A stretch of 64,000 nucleotides of DNA, taken from the NCBI RefSeq assembly GCF_034702125.1, contig NC_085857.1, forward strand, positions 59,656,814-59,720,813, given 5' to 3'. Source of the stretch: Engraulis encrasicolus (lineage: Eukaryota; Chordata; Actinopteri; Clupeiformes; Engraulidae). Positions within the stretch are counted from its first letter, which is position 1; every line of letters starts with the position of its first letter. Both the position numbers and the translations under genes were made by a program. Shown piece after piece: positions 13,539 to 23,604 of this stretch. The notes under the pieces are model-generated. The model did no database searches. It saw nothing but the letters and a program-made list of their open reading frames with translations, and was not told where the DNA came from.

Positions 13539-14785
13539 GTGGGCAAGACTGGAACAGGGCCTTTACTCCTACTTTTGGGGGAGGAGCTTCGGCTACGATG
13601 GGTTGAGGGTTCCTTCATTTCCACATCCATAGGATTTCCATTCTTATTTCCTTGACTACCTTTAGATTGAGAGGGAGTATTAGTTGATTTCCTTTTCTCT
13701 TTGTCTTTATCTTTCTCCTTGGGCGGTTGGAATGGTTCACCCATAGCTGGAGTTTGACTGGCAGAAGACTGGGAGGTTGATTTGTGCTTACTGGAAGTTG
13801 ATGGGGTTTTACTTCCACTGATCAGTTGTGGTTTATCTTTGTTCATCCAAGTAAAATCAGTTTGACAGTCAATTGTCTTTGTAGGGGGTTTAACAACAGA
13901 GGCAAAAGAATGCTGGAAGTTATACGCAGGAACTCCTTCCACCTGTTTTCTTGCTTGTGGATAACTTATCTTCTTTGTGACCCGTATTCTCTGAATTTCT
14001 TTTTCCTTAATCCAAACAGGACAGTCTTTTGATGAGGCTGGGTGGTCCCCATTGCAGTTGCAGCATTTGGGTGGTCTTGTGCAGATCAGTTGGTGCCCAT
14101 CCTCACCACAGGTACAGCAAACTGGTTTGTTTTTACAACTTGCAGAGCCATGGCCAAACTTCTGGCAGGTAAAGCATCTCAAAGGGTTAGGAATGTATGT
14201 GTCCACTCTCACACTTAAGTATCCAATGAGGATTCTGTCGGGTTGGTCATGTAAATTGAAAGTAAGGATATAAGTACCAGTTTTAATGACTTTATCATCC
14301 CTTTTCAGTGTTATCCTCTTCACATGAGTAACTCCTTGATCTTTTAGTTCTGTGACAATTTCATCTTCTTCCATATCATGGAGATCTCTTGTGCGTATTA
14401 CGCCTTTGCAACTGTTCAGGTGTGGATGAGGGAAGGTCCGTACTGGTACACCCCCTAAACTGTCACAGCGCAATAAATTATCAGCATGGGACTTTTTAGA
14501 GCATTCAACCAAAATCTGACCAGAGTGCAATTTTTTAACGTCTTTGACTGTCCCTGCTATACCTGAAATACCTTTCTGGATTGCAAAAGGGGACAATTTA
14601 GTGAGGGGCATGTCTGGCGTTGCAGTTTCCATAAGTATAAATTTAGGCCAGTTTCTTGTTTTGGGGGGGTAAATAAATGCCAAGTCAGAAGCGTCATCCG
14701 AGTCATGATCCATTAATCTTTTCTTGTGGGGTAGGTTAGTAGCCATATTAGTGTTGATACATGATTCATCATCTCTGCTCCTCAC
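13535..14785 (-). CDS. LINE ORF1: nucleic-acid-binding protein with three CCHC knuckles
   Basis: This intact 416-residue frame runs from ATG 14785 to TGA 13535. Three tandem zinc knuckles sit near residues 200-250: CFTCQKFGHGSASC, CCTCGEDGHQLIC and CCNCNGDHPASSKDC. An RRM-like region may precede them (VRIDTY/VKRITLKR-type strands), which I infer weakly. The C-terminal 130 residues are Lys/Ser/Pro-rich and likely disordered. ORF1 proteins of I-type LINEs coat the RNA and act as chaperones. The stop overlaps the ORF2 start in ATGA, pointing to coupled termination-reinitiation. Confidence 0.92.
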   Translation of the reverse strand: MRSRDDESCINTNMATNLPHKKRLMDHDSDDASDLAFIYPPKTRNWPKFILMETATPDMPLTKLSPFAIQKGISGIAGTVKDVKKLHSGQILVECSKKSHADNLLRCDSLGGVPVRTFPHPHLNSCKGVIRTRDLHDMEEDEIVTELKDQGVTHVKRITLKRDDKVIKTGTYILTFNLHDQPDRILIGYLSVRVDTYIPNPLRCFTCQKFGHGSASCKNKPVCCTCGEDGHQLICTRPPKCCNCNGDHPASSKDCPVWIKEKEIQRIRVTKKISYPQARKQVEGVPAYNFQHSFASVVKPPTKTIDCQTDFTWMNKDKPQLISGSKTPSTSSKHKSTSQSSASQTPAMGEPFQPPKEKDKDKEKRKSTNTPSQSKGSQGNKNGNPMDVEMKEPSTHRSRSSSPKSRSKGPVPVLPT

Positions 14786-15199
14786 CCTCCTTGGAGCCCA
14801 ACTAGGGGATGCACAGCGCTGCGGTACTCCACCAGATATGCATCAAGGATACAGGGATGGTATACTCGAGCAAGCTAAACAAAAATGCTCATTTCACTCG
14901 ATTGACCCTCGGCCAAAGTCTTCAGGAAAAAATAAAAGCATGGTCCCAAAAAATATTCCAGAGAACTTTGACTAGCCGATTGATTGGATCGGGCCCGTCC
15001 AACCTCCCGTCTAGGTGAAGTAGGAGCCAAAGCACTGTGTTGGGCGTGTGGAAGTCGCAACCAACCACATCCCTCAAATGCCAGGCATTCTTCCTCCACC
15101 GTCACGGGTCGCAACTTACGGCAAAAAAGTCGCCCCATTTGTCGCCTCTTACGAACAGCAAGGGGGTGCTAGGGACCTATTCTACCCCGGGTCCCCACG
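14786..15199 (-). other. LINE 5' leader with conserved G/C-rich 5' end
   Basis: The 414 bases before the ORF1 ATG lack a long frame. On the element's strand the leader begins with a CCCCGTGGGGACCCGGGG palindrome-like block (15199-15182), then GGTCCCTAGCACC and GCTGTTCGTAAGAGGCGAC. Such elements usually carry an internal promoter in this leader; which bases act here is not visible. The 5' junction is placed at 15199 because sequence beyond it becomes TG-rich host intron. Confidence 0.6.
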
Positions 15200-15350
15200 G
15201 GGTGTGTGTGTGTTGGAGTGGCAATCACTGGGGTTGTGGGGTTGGGGTGTGCTCTGACCATCACGCCAATGAGCCTGGTTCTTTGACACATTAACATACA
15301 GTAGTGATTAGTGTGTGTGCAATACCTCTGTGAAAATTGTGTGGGTGCTT

Positions 15351-15351
15351 T

Positions 15352-15422
<71 letters not shown>

Positions 15423-15478
15423 ATGTGTGGATGTGTGTGCGTGTATATGTGTGGATGTGTGCGCGTGTGTGTGTGTGT
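15351..15478. repeat. (GT)n/(AC)n tract touching the E14 donor
   Basis: On the sense strand the intron starts GTAACACACACAC directly after E14 and continues as AC-rich sequence, with ACATCCACAC interruptions, for about 125 bases. See the finding on AC/GT introns. Confidence 0.95.
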
Positions 15479-15481
15479 TAC

Positions 15482-15585
15482 CTCTGAGTCGAGTGTGTGA
15501 GGGCTTCTGTGGTGTGTCCAGTCATGGGGTTGATGGCAACAAGAGTGAACACACACTCGCGCTGCAGTAACACACACACCACACC
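15482..15585 (-). CDS. palb2: palb2 exon E14: WD40
   Basis: 104 nt, phase 0 to phase 2, between acceptor GTGTCTCTGCAG/GGTGTG and donor ACTCAGAG/GTAACA. The frame reads GVVCVLLQRECVFTLVAINP followed by MTGHTTEALTHSTQ, which aligns with the human segment ending VFQLIVINPKT. It is shorter than the human counterpart (149 nt) after the NP turn. The exit phase (2) is the same as at the human exon 12/13 junction. Confidence 0.88.
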
Positions 15586-15627
15586 CTGCAGAGACACAAC
15601 ACACACACACATTACATATAATTTCCA

Positions 15628-16517
15628 AAATTTTGGCTTAAAATATGGGAATTTTCCCAAATTTTGGGAGCTCAAAGTTGACAGGTATGCCTTATACACA
15701 CACATTATACACAGGTTACACACACACACATTATACACACAGTCGTACACCCCAGACTGATGCCCAGTTTATCTCTTAAAAACAACCCATTTATGTTCAG
15801 AGCAGATGTCATACTTCATCACTGAATCACTCTCACCGCTTCAGAAAATCAGCATTGGCAATAGGTGTGTTTAAGGTCAGTAACACACCTGCCATCATAC
15901 CTGTCAACCATCCCTAATTCTGACTTATTTCCCGCTGTCTTCCCGATTTGGTATTTACACGGAAAATGTCCCGATTTTTCACATTATCAAAAAAACCCAC
16001 TGTCGTCCAAAAAATGATTCCCATGACTGTCAGTTAGCCCGATGAGCCACACCCACTACTTGTAGAGAGGCTGAGAGGGTCTTACTTATCGAGCTACCTG
16101 CCAGTAGATTTTATGCCCACTATTTGCCTCGCAGAAATCATCAGTTCATACAACGCTGTTCATGGTAAACACAAGCCTCGGAACAGCAAATTGTGCGATT
16201 AACCTCAGCACAACCTGCACGAGGATGAAGTTATGCATGAGGCATGAGCCCCAGACAATTTTAGCGCCAAAACATCAAAGGGAAACCCATTTTTCATTGT
16301 TTCTCACGCTGTACCTGCTCCTTTTAAAACATGCGCAGTGGGAGGATTTTAGACAGGACTGGACTCGCATGCGGACTGTGGTGAAAAGCAGAATGCAACG
16401 TCCGACCTGTCACTGTCGTCCTCTCAGGATTTGGCCTATTAAACATTTCCAAATTTTTGGCATAAAATATGGGAATTTTTCCAATTTTTGGTAGCTGAAA
16501 GTTGACTAGTATGCCTG
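15628..16517. repeat. Two direct copies of a 70-bp AT-rich unit flanking about 750 bp
   Basis: TTTCCAAAATTTTGGCTTAA (15629) and TTTCCAAATTTTTGGCATAA (16446) begin near-identical 70-bp blocks, each containing AAAATATGGGAATTTT and ending AAAGTTGACAGGTATGC or AAAGTTGACTAGTATGC. A third, related TACCTGTCAAC block is inverted at 15899. This looks like fragments of a DNA transposon with the copies as internal or terminal parts. 15810-15890 also resembles part of the inverted-repeat element at 21725-23048 (ATCACTGAATCACTCTCACC). The host intron E13-E14 holds no other feature. Confidence 0.5.
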
Positions 16518-16669
16518 CCATTCCTCCTCAATGTGGCATATTGAATGAAGGAAATAATCACCCAAGCTTAGATTTCAACAACCTTAACTAACTTGTATAA
16601 ATTAAACAGCCAACTTTTTTCAAGAATAATACACGTTACACACACATTCTCTTATCTCTCTTGTCTTAC

Positions 16670-16757
16670 CTGAAGTGAGTACCCTCGTAAGCAGGTTGCC
16701 ATGGATACCATGTGATTAAGCTTTAGAGAACGCAGCAGATGACCACTCCTCATGTTC
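16670..16757 (-). CDS. palb2: palb2 exon E13: WD40
   Basis: 88 nt, exactly the length of human exon 11, phase 2 to phase 0. Acceptor TTTTTAG/GAACATG, donor CACTTCAG/GTAAGA. With the TG from E12 it reads W-NMRSGHLLRSLKLNH then MVSMATCLRGYSLQ, matching human W-NLKTGQLLKKMHI and the next strand. Two degenerate copies of its first half lie just upstream (16800-16930). Confidence 0.9.
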
Positions 16758-16799
16758 CTAAAAACACACATAAACACACACACACACACACACACACAA

Positions 16800-16930
16800 A
16801 ATGTAAGACTTCAGAGTACGCAGCAGAGATAACCACTCCTCATCTCCTTAAACACACACACGCACATGCGCATACACACAATATTAAGTTTTACAGTTTG
16901 CAACAGATGACCACTCCTAACGTCAACGCA
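16800..16930 (-). repeat. Two degenerate tandem copies of the E13 exon start
   Basis: The first 45-50 bases of E13 with its acceptor recur about 90 bp upstream (16803-16850: sense AAGGAGATGAGGAGTGGTTA, GCTGCGTACTCTGAAG) and again about 80 bp further (16883-16927: sense TTAGGAGTGGTCATCTGTTG). CA-rich spacers separate the three copies. Copies 2 and 3 carry changes and no usable donor. Confidence 0.75.
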
Positions 16931-16938
16931 CGCACGTA

Positions 16939-16998
<60 letters not shown>

Positions 16999-17015
16999 TG
17001 CACACTCCTTCACAC
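16926..17015. repeat. (GCAC)n tetranucleotide repeat with flanking CA
   Basis: GCAC units run at 16926-16988 and then CA at 16986-16999. The repeat lies directly upstream of the E13-like copies on the sense strand. Confidence 0.95.
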
Positions 17016-17072
17016 ACACTCTCTCACTAACTCACGCACATATTCCCACAAACACACACACTAACCCATGTA

Positions 17073-18304
17073 CTGTATTTTTTGGACTATATGTCGCTCC
17101 GGAGTTTTAGTCGCATCGGCCCAAAAATGCATTATGAAGATGAAAAAAACATATATACGTCGCACCGGACTATTCGTCGCACATTTTTGAAAGGTTATTC
17201 TATCCATGGAATCTGTGTTCTGATAACTGGCGCATGGTAGGCTGCTGCTCAAAGACGGCATTGTTTTATAAACCAGCATCTGAAGCAGTGGCAACGCATT
17301 CAGAGGTGGTGGTAATGCACCAACTAAGATGGTTTGCCAACCGCCATAAAACCACAAGAAGAAAAAGAAGAAGAAGCAGTGATAACACAGTGATAACGCG
17401 CCATGTTGCCCTGTAGTCAGAACAACATTCAATTTTCAGCACTGTTTTGTGTTTGGGCCGTGGGAGGGTTCGAGGCACTTTTGTTCCGTCTCCACAGCAC
17501 GCAGTTCATGGTCTTTCTTTACCCTCTTTTCTAAGACACCAGCCCATGAGGTAAAGGTGAGGGAGATTTCATCTATGTTGTGTATGGTAGCGTCACGTTG
17601 TGTTCGTTTCTCAGAAACTCACGGAAATGATCGATTTTCACCTGGAAGTCGACTGACTGTCTTTGAATAACACAGACGTTCGTTCTCGGATAGAGAGGCG
17701 ATTGCGTTGCATAGCGCAATAAATCCACGAGAGGCGATTGCATTGCATAACGCGATAAATCCACGAGGTCCGGGACTTCCGCAAAAAGTCCTATTCATTT
17801 CTTTAGCAATGTCATGGAGCCTGTAACAAGACAGTTGACTCGCAACGCGCGCGTTGTTCGAGGACATATTTGTCCTGTATTCAGCTCTTTTTCTAGACGT
17901 GGGCCTTGGAACCTTCAGATAGTTTTTATTTTATTTTTTTCATAACATGCACATTTTCCTCCGCTTTTCTCCAGTCCCCAACTAGTTTTACATTGCATCC
18001 AAACTTTTGTTCAGCTGCCCTATTGCCATTTTCGGCTGCATATTTAATTACTTTCAGCTTGAACTCAGCAGTATATTAACTTCTTTTGGGTGGTATATTT
18101 CTATTCAGTTGTCATTGTAAATGCAATTTTTGGTTGTGGTAAGTTGTAACATTTTTTCTTTCAGTGGTATTAGGCAACACAACATAGTTGCGCACATAGT
18201 GCTCTTCCATGGTGAACAAAAGAAAACATATATGTCGCACCAGAGTATACGCATGTCCAGCCAAACCATGAAAAAAAGTGTGACTTATAGTCCAAAAAAT
18301 ACGG
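17073..18304. mobile_element. TA-flanked DNA transposon, non-autonomous
   Basis: The ends are near-perfect inverted repeats: TA-CTGTATTTTTTGGACTAT at 17071 and ATAGTCCAAAAAATACGG-TA at 18287. Inside each end come ATGTCGC/GTCGCACC repeats typical of a very common fish repeat. The TA flanks suggest a Tc1/mariner-like insertion. I see no transposase. It fills most of the E12-E13 intron. Confidence 0.65.
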
Positions 18305-18603
18305 TATTAACACACCAAAAGAGACAAATGCTACGAAGTGCTGCTGGACTATTTCCGACATGAGCGACAAAAGTATGTTTGTTAAAAGCAGAATGCAAGC
18401 ATTCCGGCATTCCAATTGGCTGTGCCAGCTGTCACCGAACCACTTTACCATAATATTCACTGAAGTTCAACTACAAACTTTTGTTTATTCTCCTCCATAC
18501 AAAGTCAGTTGGTGCTCTTGTGCCGTTTGGCGTGTTTGCAAGGTCTTACACACACTGACTCTCACATTTTTTCTAACACACACACACACACCCTCCTACT
18601 CAC

Positions 18604-18720
18604 CAGATGTAGAGAGCTGAGGAGTCGCTCCAGCCAATCAGGGCGTCCGGTTCGTTTTCTACGGCCACCAGCGACTCGATACGCACATCAGAAGAGGACA
18701 AACACACACACTCCCCCACA
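18604..18720 (-). CDS. palb2: palb2 exon E12: WD40
   Basis: 117 nt, exactly the length of human exon 10, phase 2 in and out. The acceptor is (GT)n TCAG/TGTGG: the GT tract stands where a pyrimidine tract would normally be. Donor ACATCTG/GTGAGTAGG. The frame contains DVRIESLVAVENEPDALIG and SDSSALYIW, aligning with human EETILTFAEVQGMQEALLG..NNIVIW. Confidence 0.9.
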
Positions 18721-18801
18721 CTGACACACACACACACACACACAGACACATTTACTGTCTGAGACCTCAAAGTGAACCTGTATTTTGTCTACAGTAGTTT
18801 A

Positions 18802-18898
<97 letters not shown>

Positions 18899-18900
18899 TG
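18721..18900. repeat. CA tract at the E12 acceptor and a (GT)n tract upstream
   Basis: CA at 18724-18745 (sense GT, touching the acceptor), then (GT)n at 18803-18898. About 70 bp beyond (18910-18965) is a fragment with GGCCATGGCTAGTAAC and CACCAGCCAC that resembles the hAT family seen at 55580 and 62489. Confidence 0.85.
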
Positions 18901-19063
18901 TGTCTGTCTCCAGCTAAATTGGCCATGGCTAGTAACAATTTAGTCAGTCTCACCAGCCACTTGTAACTTATTCTTGGGTATGATACATCTCAGTACTGTA
19001 GCATACAGTGAGGAGAATAAGTATTTGATCCCTTGCTGATTTTGTTGGTCTGCCCACTAATAA

Positions 19064-19380
19064 GTGAAAGTGAAAGCCCATTGGGAAACTCCAACTCCCA
19101 TTTTCATTGTGACACAGCACTCCACAGCACACAAGTGAACACTGCACACTGCACACAACGAAATTGCATTTATGCCTCACCCGTGCAAGGGGGCAGCCCT
19201 CAGTGGCGCCCCATGGGGAGCAGTACGGTGGGACGGTACCATGCTCAGGGTACCTCAGTCATGGAGGAGGATGGGGGAGAGCACTGGTTGATTACTCCCC
19301 CCACCAACCTGGCGGGTCGGGAGTCGAACCGGCAACCTCTGGGATGCAAGTCTGACGCCCTAACCGCTCACCCATGACTG
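19064..19380 (-). mobile_element. SINE inserted in the Tc1 end
   Basis: On the minus strand it starts AGTCATGGGTGAGCGG and has box B GGTTCGACTCCCG, then GGGGGAGTAATCAACCAGTG and a 3' end CTTTCACTTTCA. It is flanked by TAATAA at 19058-19063 and 19381-19386, a target duplication that cuts the Tc1 left terminal region; the uninterrupted sequence survives in the right terminal repeat. A relative is at 59785-60035. Confidence 0.85.
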
Positions 19381-19678
19381 TAATAAACACATGATCAGTT
19401 TATAATAGTAATGATGAAATGTATTCTAACATAGAATAGACAGAATATCAAAAAGAAAATCCAGAAAATAACTTTGAAGAATTTATTTTAATTGATTTGT
19501 ATTCCATTGAGGAAAATAAGTATTTGACCCCTCTAGTCAAAGAAGACAAAATACTTGGTGACAAAGCCCTTGTTTTCTTATACAGAGGTCAGATGTTTCT
19601 TTCAGTTAATGACAATGTTTGTGGATATATTAGAAGGGATTTTTGTCCATTTTTCTTTGCAGATCATCTCTAAATCAT

Positions 19679-19962
19679 TTAACCCATTGACGCCTAAGGC
19701 ACCTGTAAAATAGGGTGCTGAATGCCTGAGCCCATTTTAAGAAAAGCTGCCTTCAGCCTATAAAAACCTAAATATCTCAGCTTCTGAAGCACATAAAAAT
19801 ATGCCATCAGTTGCATTTAAACGCCAAGACCCCCTTCTTTCATTAGAATGTGTTCATTTTAATAAAGTTGTCTCAAATCTTATGAGCCTGAATGTTGCTT
19901 AACGCAGCTCCAGGCACCAGGGCCAATGTTGCACAACGCAACATCAGGCATCAATGGGTTAA
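19679..19962. mobile_element. TTAA-flanked MITE (piggyBac-like)
   Basis: Ends TTAA-CCCATTGACGCC and GGCATCAATGGG-TTAA give 12-13-bp inverted repeats with TTAA duplications, the signature of piggyBac insertions. No coding capacity. A related fragment (GCCTAAGGCACCTGC, CTGAACGCCTAAGG) lies at 36855-36898. Confidence 0.8.
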
Positions 19963-20760
19963 GTTGTATGAATGTAGCTTGGCAAATGGAAGCTTCTGTT
20001 CCCTTCACAGGAATATTATAGGGTTAATGTTTGGAAACTGTCTAGGCCACTTCATGACCTCAATGTGCTTCTGTTTGAGCTACTCCTTCGTTGCTTGGGC
20101 TGTATGTTATGGATTATTATCTTATTGGGAGGCCAATCCATGACCCACCTTCAGTCTAGTGGTGGTGGGAGAGAGGTTGGCATGCAGCATTGTACGTTTA
20201 CATGTCTCCCTCCATCCAATTCTTGACGATGTGAAGTTGTCCTGTGTCTTGGCCAGACAAACAACCTCAAAACATAATGATACCACTTTCATGCATGATG
20301 TTGGAGAAGGTGTTGTTCTTGGGATCATAGGCAGCATTTCTCTTCCTCAAAACACATCGAGTTGTGTTAATCCCAAACAGTTTGATTTTAGTGTCACCTG
20401 ATTCCAGCACCTCCCAATCATATCCTAATCCAGTTTGATGTTCATGGGCAAACCTCAGGTGAGCCTGAACAGGTTCCTTCTGACGCCGCGGTACCATACA
20501 TCCACTGCCGGATTTTAATCTGCTGTGGTATTAAGTGTTTCCAATAGTTTTCTTAGTGATTGAGGTCCCAGCTGCCTTGAGATCATTTCCTAGCTCTTCC
20601 CATACAGTTATAGGGTGCTTTATCACTGTTTTTTTATGGTTATTGAATCCCGACAAGGTCAAATCTTGTATGGAACCACAGACAGGACTAAGATTGATGA
20701 TGATAGATGATAATTTTGTATCTCCTAAAATTTGGAAGAAATGCATCAACAGTTTGCTCC

Positions 20761-21178
20761 TTAAAGGACCAGTTTGGTCAATTTCAACATGCAGTTGTAA
20801 TGCTCACACTACCCTGGACTTGTCAGTATCTGAGTTTTTTTTTTCTTCTTCTTCAGCCTTTTCCGAGATCTTGGTCATTGTAATGGGGGCAGCTCTTTGT
20901 TTACATTTCATAAAAACATTTTATTTTATTCCCAAAAAAACATCCGAAAGGTTATACAACATCAGCAGACAACTAGGAAACAGCGGTACCTTATGGGAAA
21001 ATATTTGGAGTAGGCCTGCGTTAATAAAAAAAAATGTAAACAAACGCTGCCCCCATTAGAATAGCTCATATCTCGGACAGGGCTTAGCCGAAAAATGTGG
21101 CATCACCGGGTAGTGACAAGTCAAGGGTAGCGTGAGCAATACAACAGCATATTGAAATTGACTGAACTGGTCCTTTAA
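20761..21178. mobile_element. TTAA-ended MITE with long inverted repeats
   Basis: TTAAAGGACCAGTTTGGTC at 20761 and its complement GAACTGGTCCTTTAA ending 21178 extend as imperfect inverted repeats for about 55 bases (CAATTTCAA..CAGTTGTA). It sits inside the Tc1 element. Whether TTAA belongs to the element or the target cannot be told from one copy. Confidence 0.7.
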
Positions 21179-21724
21179 TATCCAGGATCCCATTTCAGCC
21201 TTGTTGAGTTCTAAAATCTTGTCCCTGACATCCTTTGACAGCTTTTTGGTCTTTCCCATGTTGGTCCCATGTTGGAGTTTAGTTTGATTGATTGACTGAT
21301 ACTATGGACTGATTCTGCAGATTCAATGTGTCTTTTGTGCAGGTTACTATTAACATGTGTGTTCAATTCAGATAACAAGTTGATTGGAAGTGCCATTTGA
21401 TCTGCGGGATCAGAACAGTTGATGGTTGGCAGGGGATCAAATACTCATTTCCCTCAATGAAATATAAATCAATTAATATATATTCTTTAGAGTTAATTTC
21501 TGGATTTTCTTTTTGATATTCTGTCTCTCCATATTAGAATACATTTTATCATTAACATTAAAGACTGATCATGTCTTTATTAGTGGTCAATCCAACAAAA
21601 TCAGCAAGGGATCAAATACTTATTCTCCTCACAGTATATCCTATTTTTGCACCTTGTGTTATACTTAGGTTCAAGAAATATCATTCATATTCTATGTGTC
21701 TGATATGTTCCATTTAACACACTA

Positions 21725-23048
21725 CACTCGCCTCCAAAAGAGTTGTCGCCTATCCATCTGTTTGGAATAACAGCTAATAACCTGACTTTCAATTAATCAC
21801 TTGGCTTCAGAAGTCACTCATATGAAAGCAACAACCCTCCCGAATGAAAATGTATGTACAAAAATAAATTCTATGCACCAACGAAAGATTGACCCTTTAT
21901 TGAACACAGACAGGGCAGATTTTGACAAGACAAAAGTTTTGTCGCCTATCGAACATAATGTGAAAATGAGCAGATAAGTCACTTCAAAACACTTCATATA
22001 CGCAGATTGGGTGTCATACTTAATCACTGAATCACTCTCACCTCTCCAGAAAATCAACTTTGGCCTTAGGTGTATGTTTAGGGTCATTGTAATCATGGAA
22101 AGCAACACAATGAAAATCAATGGAGTTCAATGAGAGATGGTGACATATTCGCTATTCGTAGAGCAATACATGTTTAACTTCATGATTTAATCAATGATAA
22201 AAGTCCTCAAACACCTGCAGCATGCATGCAGCTCCTCATAAGAGCTGTATCTGTACCATGTTTCACTTTATGCACCATTTCTCTTTTTTCATATTCTTCA
22301 TCTCCAACACCTTATAGTTTTGATGCTATCAGTTCTAAAATGGTTGATCTTGGGATCTTGACTTCAGAGTATGAGTCCCATTAGCCTTCATTTTTGTCAG
22401 AATTAGGCCTGACATACTCTTGGCTGGTGTTTTTGAGACAGGACAGTGGGAGAGACTTCTTTGGTGTTAAAGGTGAAGAATTTGGAAAAAATACATGGTG
22501 CCTAAAGTCAAACATGGGAGGGATACAGCTCTTATGTGGAGCTGCATGCATGCTGCTGGTGTGTGAGGGCTTTTATCATTGATTACATCATGAAGTTAAA
22601 AATGTATTGCTCTACGAATAGCAAATATGTCACCATCTCTCATTGAACTCCATTGATTTTCATTGTGTTGCTTTCCATGATTACAATTACCCTAAACATA
22701 CACCTAAGGCCAAAGTGGATTTTCTGGAGAGTTGTGCGTGAATCAGTGATTAAGTATGACACCCGATCTGCGTATTTGAAGTGTTTTGAAGTGACTTATC
22801 TGCTCATCTTCACATTATGTTCGATAGGCGACAAAACTTTTGTCTTGTCAAAATCTGCCCTGTCTGTGTTTATTAAAGGGTCAATCTTTCTTTGGTGCAT
22901 GAAATTTATTTTTGTACATTCATTTTCATTCGAGAGGGTTGTAGCTTTCATATGAGTGACTTCTGAAGCCAAGTGATTAATTGAAAGTCAGGTTATTAGC
23001 TGTTATTCCAAACAGATGGATAGGCGACAACTCTTTTGGAGGCGAGTG
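21725..23048. mobile_element. Tc1/mariner-type element with about 450-bp inverted repeats
   Basis: CACTCGCCTCCAAAAGAG at 21725 and its complement ending at 23048 are flanked by TA. The inverted repeats extend to about 22200 and back from about 22570, some 85-90 percent alike by eye. The centre (22200-22570) contains CTGCAGCATGCATGCAGCTC and its inverse, so the palindrome nearly closes. Each arm preserves the same 100-codon frame (minus 22120-21818, plus 22653-22955), which is a mirrored sequence and not evidence of a gene. Confidence 0.8.
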
Positions 23049-23059
23049 TATGTTCATAG

Positions 23060-23240
23060 CACTGATCATCTTATTTTAGCACCAGGTCCTTTTCTGAGCT
23101 TAGATGTGCCATGGTAAAGACATAAAGAAATACTGACAACAACACTGTGGCTAGTATAAAGGCTGAATGGCTAGTGACTCTGGAAAACCACTAGCCACTG
23201 TGGCCGATGAGGAAAAAAGGTAATGTCAAGCCATGGTGCC
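23060..23240. repeat. hAT-family fragment
   Basis: GGCTGAATGGCTAGTGACTC and GAAAACCACTAGCCACTGTG (23160-23200) match the right ends of the hAT elements at 63830-63901 and 54000-54060. No left end or target duplication is seen. Confidence 0.5.
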
Positions 23241-23282
23241 GGCTGAGGTGAGGGTGTATGTATCTGGATTTGTGTTTTGGTC

Positions 23283-23405
<123 letters not shown>

Positions 23406-23561
23406 CTGCCCTCCTCAGTAAGTGTGTGTATCTTGATATGTGTGTGTTTGTTCTGGGGTGCGTAGCAACAGGCCAGCCTGCAGTTCGCCACTCCCACCAC
23501 CAGGCGGAATATTGCACCCTCACACACAGCAGCCTGGGAGAAGAACACTGTGGACAATACA
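23406..23561 (-). CDS. palb2: palb2 exon E11: WD40
   Basis: 156 nt (human exon 9 is 162), phase 2 in and out. Acceptor GTGTGTAG/TGTATTG lies in a GT-rich tract without a normal pyrimidine tract; donor GAGGGCAG/GTAACAC. The frame reads VLSTVFFSQAAVCEGAIF, RLVVGVANCRLACC and HIKIHTLTEEG, aligning with human NIKAVLGLTKRRLVSS and QVEVMTFAEDG. A closer AG (CTCCCAG/GCTGCT) would break the phase with E10, so the GT-flanked AG is preferred. Confidence 0.85.
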
Positions 23562-23604
23562 CTACACACATGCACAACACACATTACACGCACACACACA
23601 CACA

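Larger units (their letters stand above)
9770..15199 (-). mobile_element. Near-complete I-type non-LTR retrotransposon in the last palb2 intron
   Basis: The element lies in the E14-E15 intron, in the same orientation as palb2. From its 5' end it has a G/C-rich leader (15199-14786), ORF1 (14785-13535, three zinc knuckles) and ORF2 (13538-9863: endonuclease, reverse transcriptase, RNase H, terminal CCHC). A short AT-rich 3' UTR of about 100 bp follows and merges into sequence bordering the GT microsatellite; the exact 3' end and target duplication are not resolved. A C-terminal RNase H domain and a zinc-knuckle ORF1 place it in the I group of the Jockey/I superfamily, perhaps the Nimb clade known from fish; the clade label is inference. 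A single frameshift in ORF2 appears to be the only major lesion, so it is young. Confidence 0.9.
19006..21634. mobile_element. Tc1-like transposon carrying three nested insertions
   Basis: Terminal repeats CAGTGAGGAGAATAAGTATTTGATC-like at 19006 and its complement ending TTATTCTCCTCACAG at 21634 are flanked by TA. The interior (20030-20760) resembles a decayed Tc1 transposase read on the minus strand, with many stops. Insertions: a SINE (19064-19380), a TTAA-flanked MITE (19683-19958) and another TTAA-flanked MITE (20765-21174). Without them the element would be about 1.6 kb, the normal Tc1 size. Confidence 0.85.

Noticed and set aside
16926..16990. CRISPR-like regular repeats
   Set aside because: It is a plain (GCAC)n tetranucleotide tract with no spacers; the sequence is a vertebrate genome.
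18704..18716. Alternative E12 acceptor GGGGGAG/TGTGTG
   Set aside because: It breaks the phase with E11; TCAG ten bases upstream keeps it and gives the human exon length of 117.
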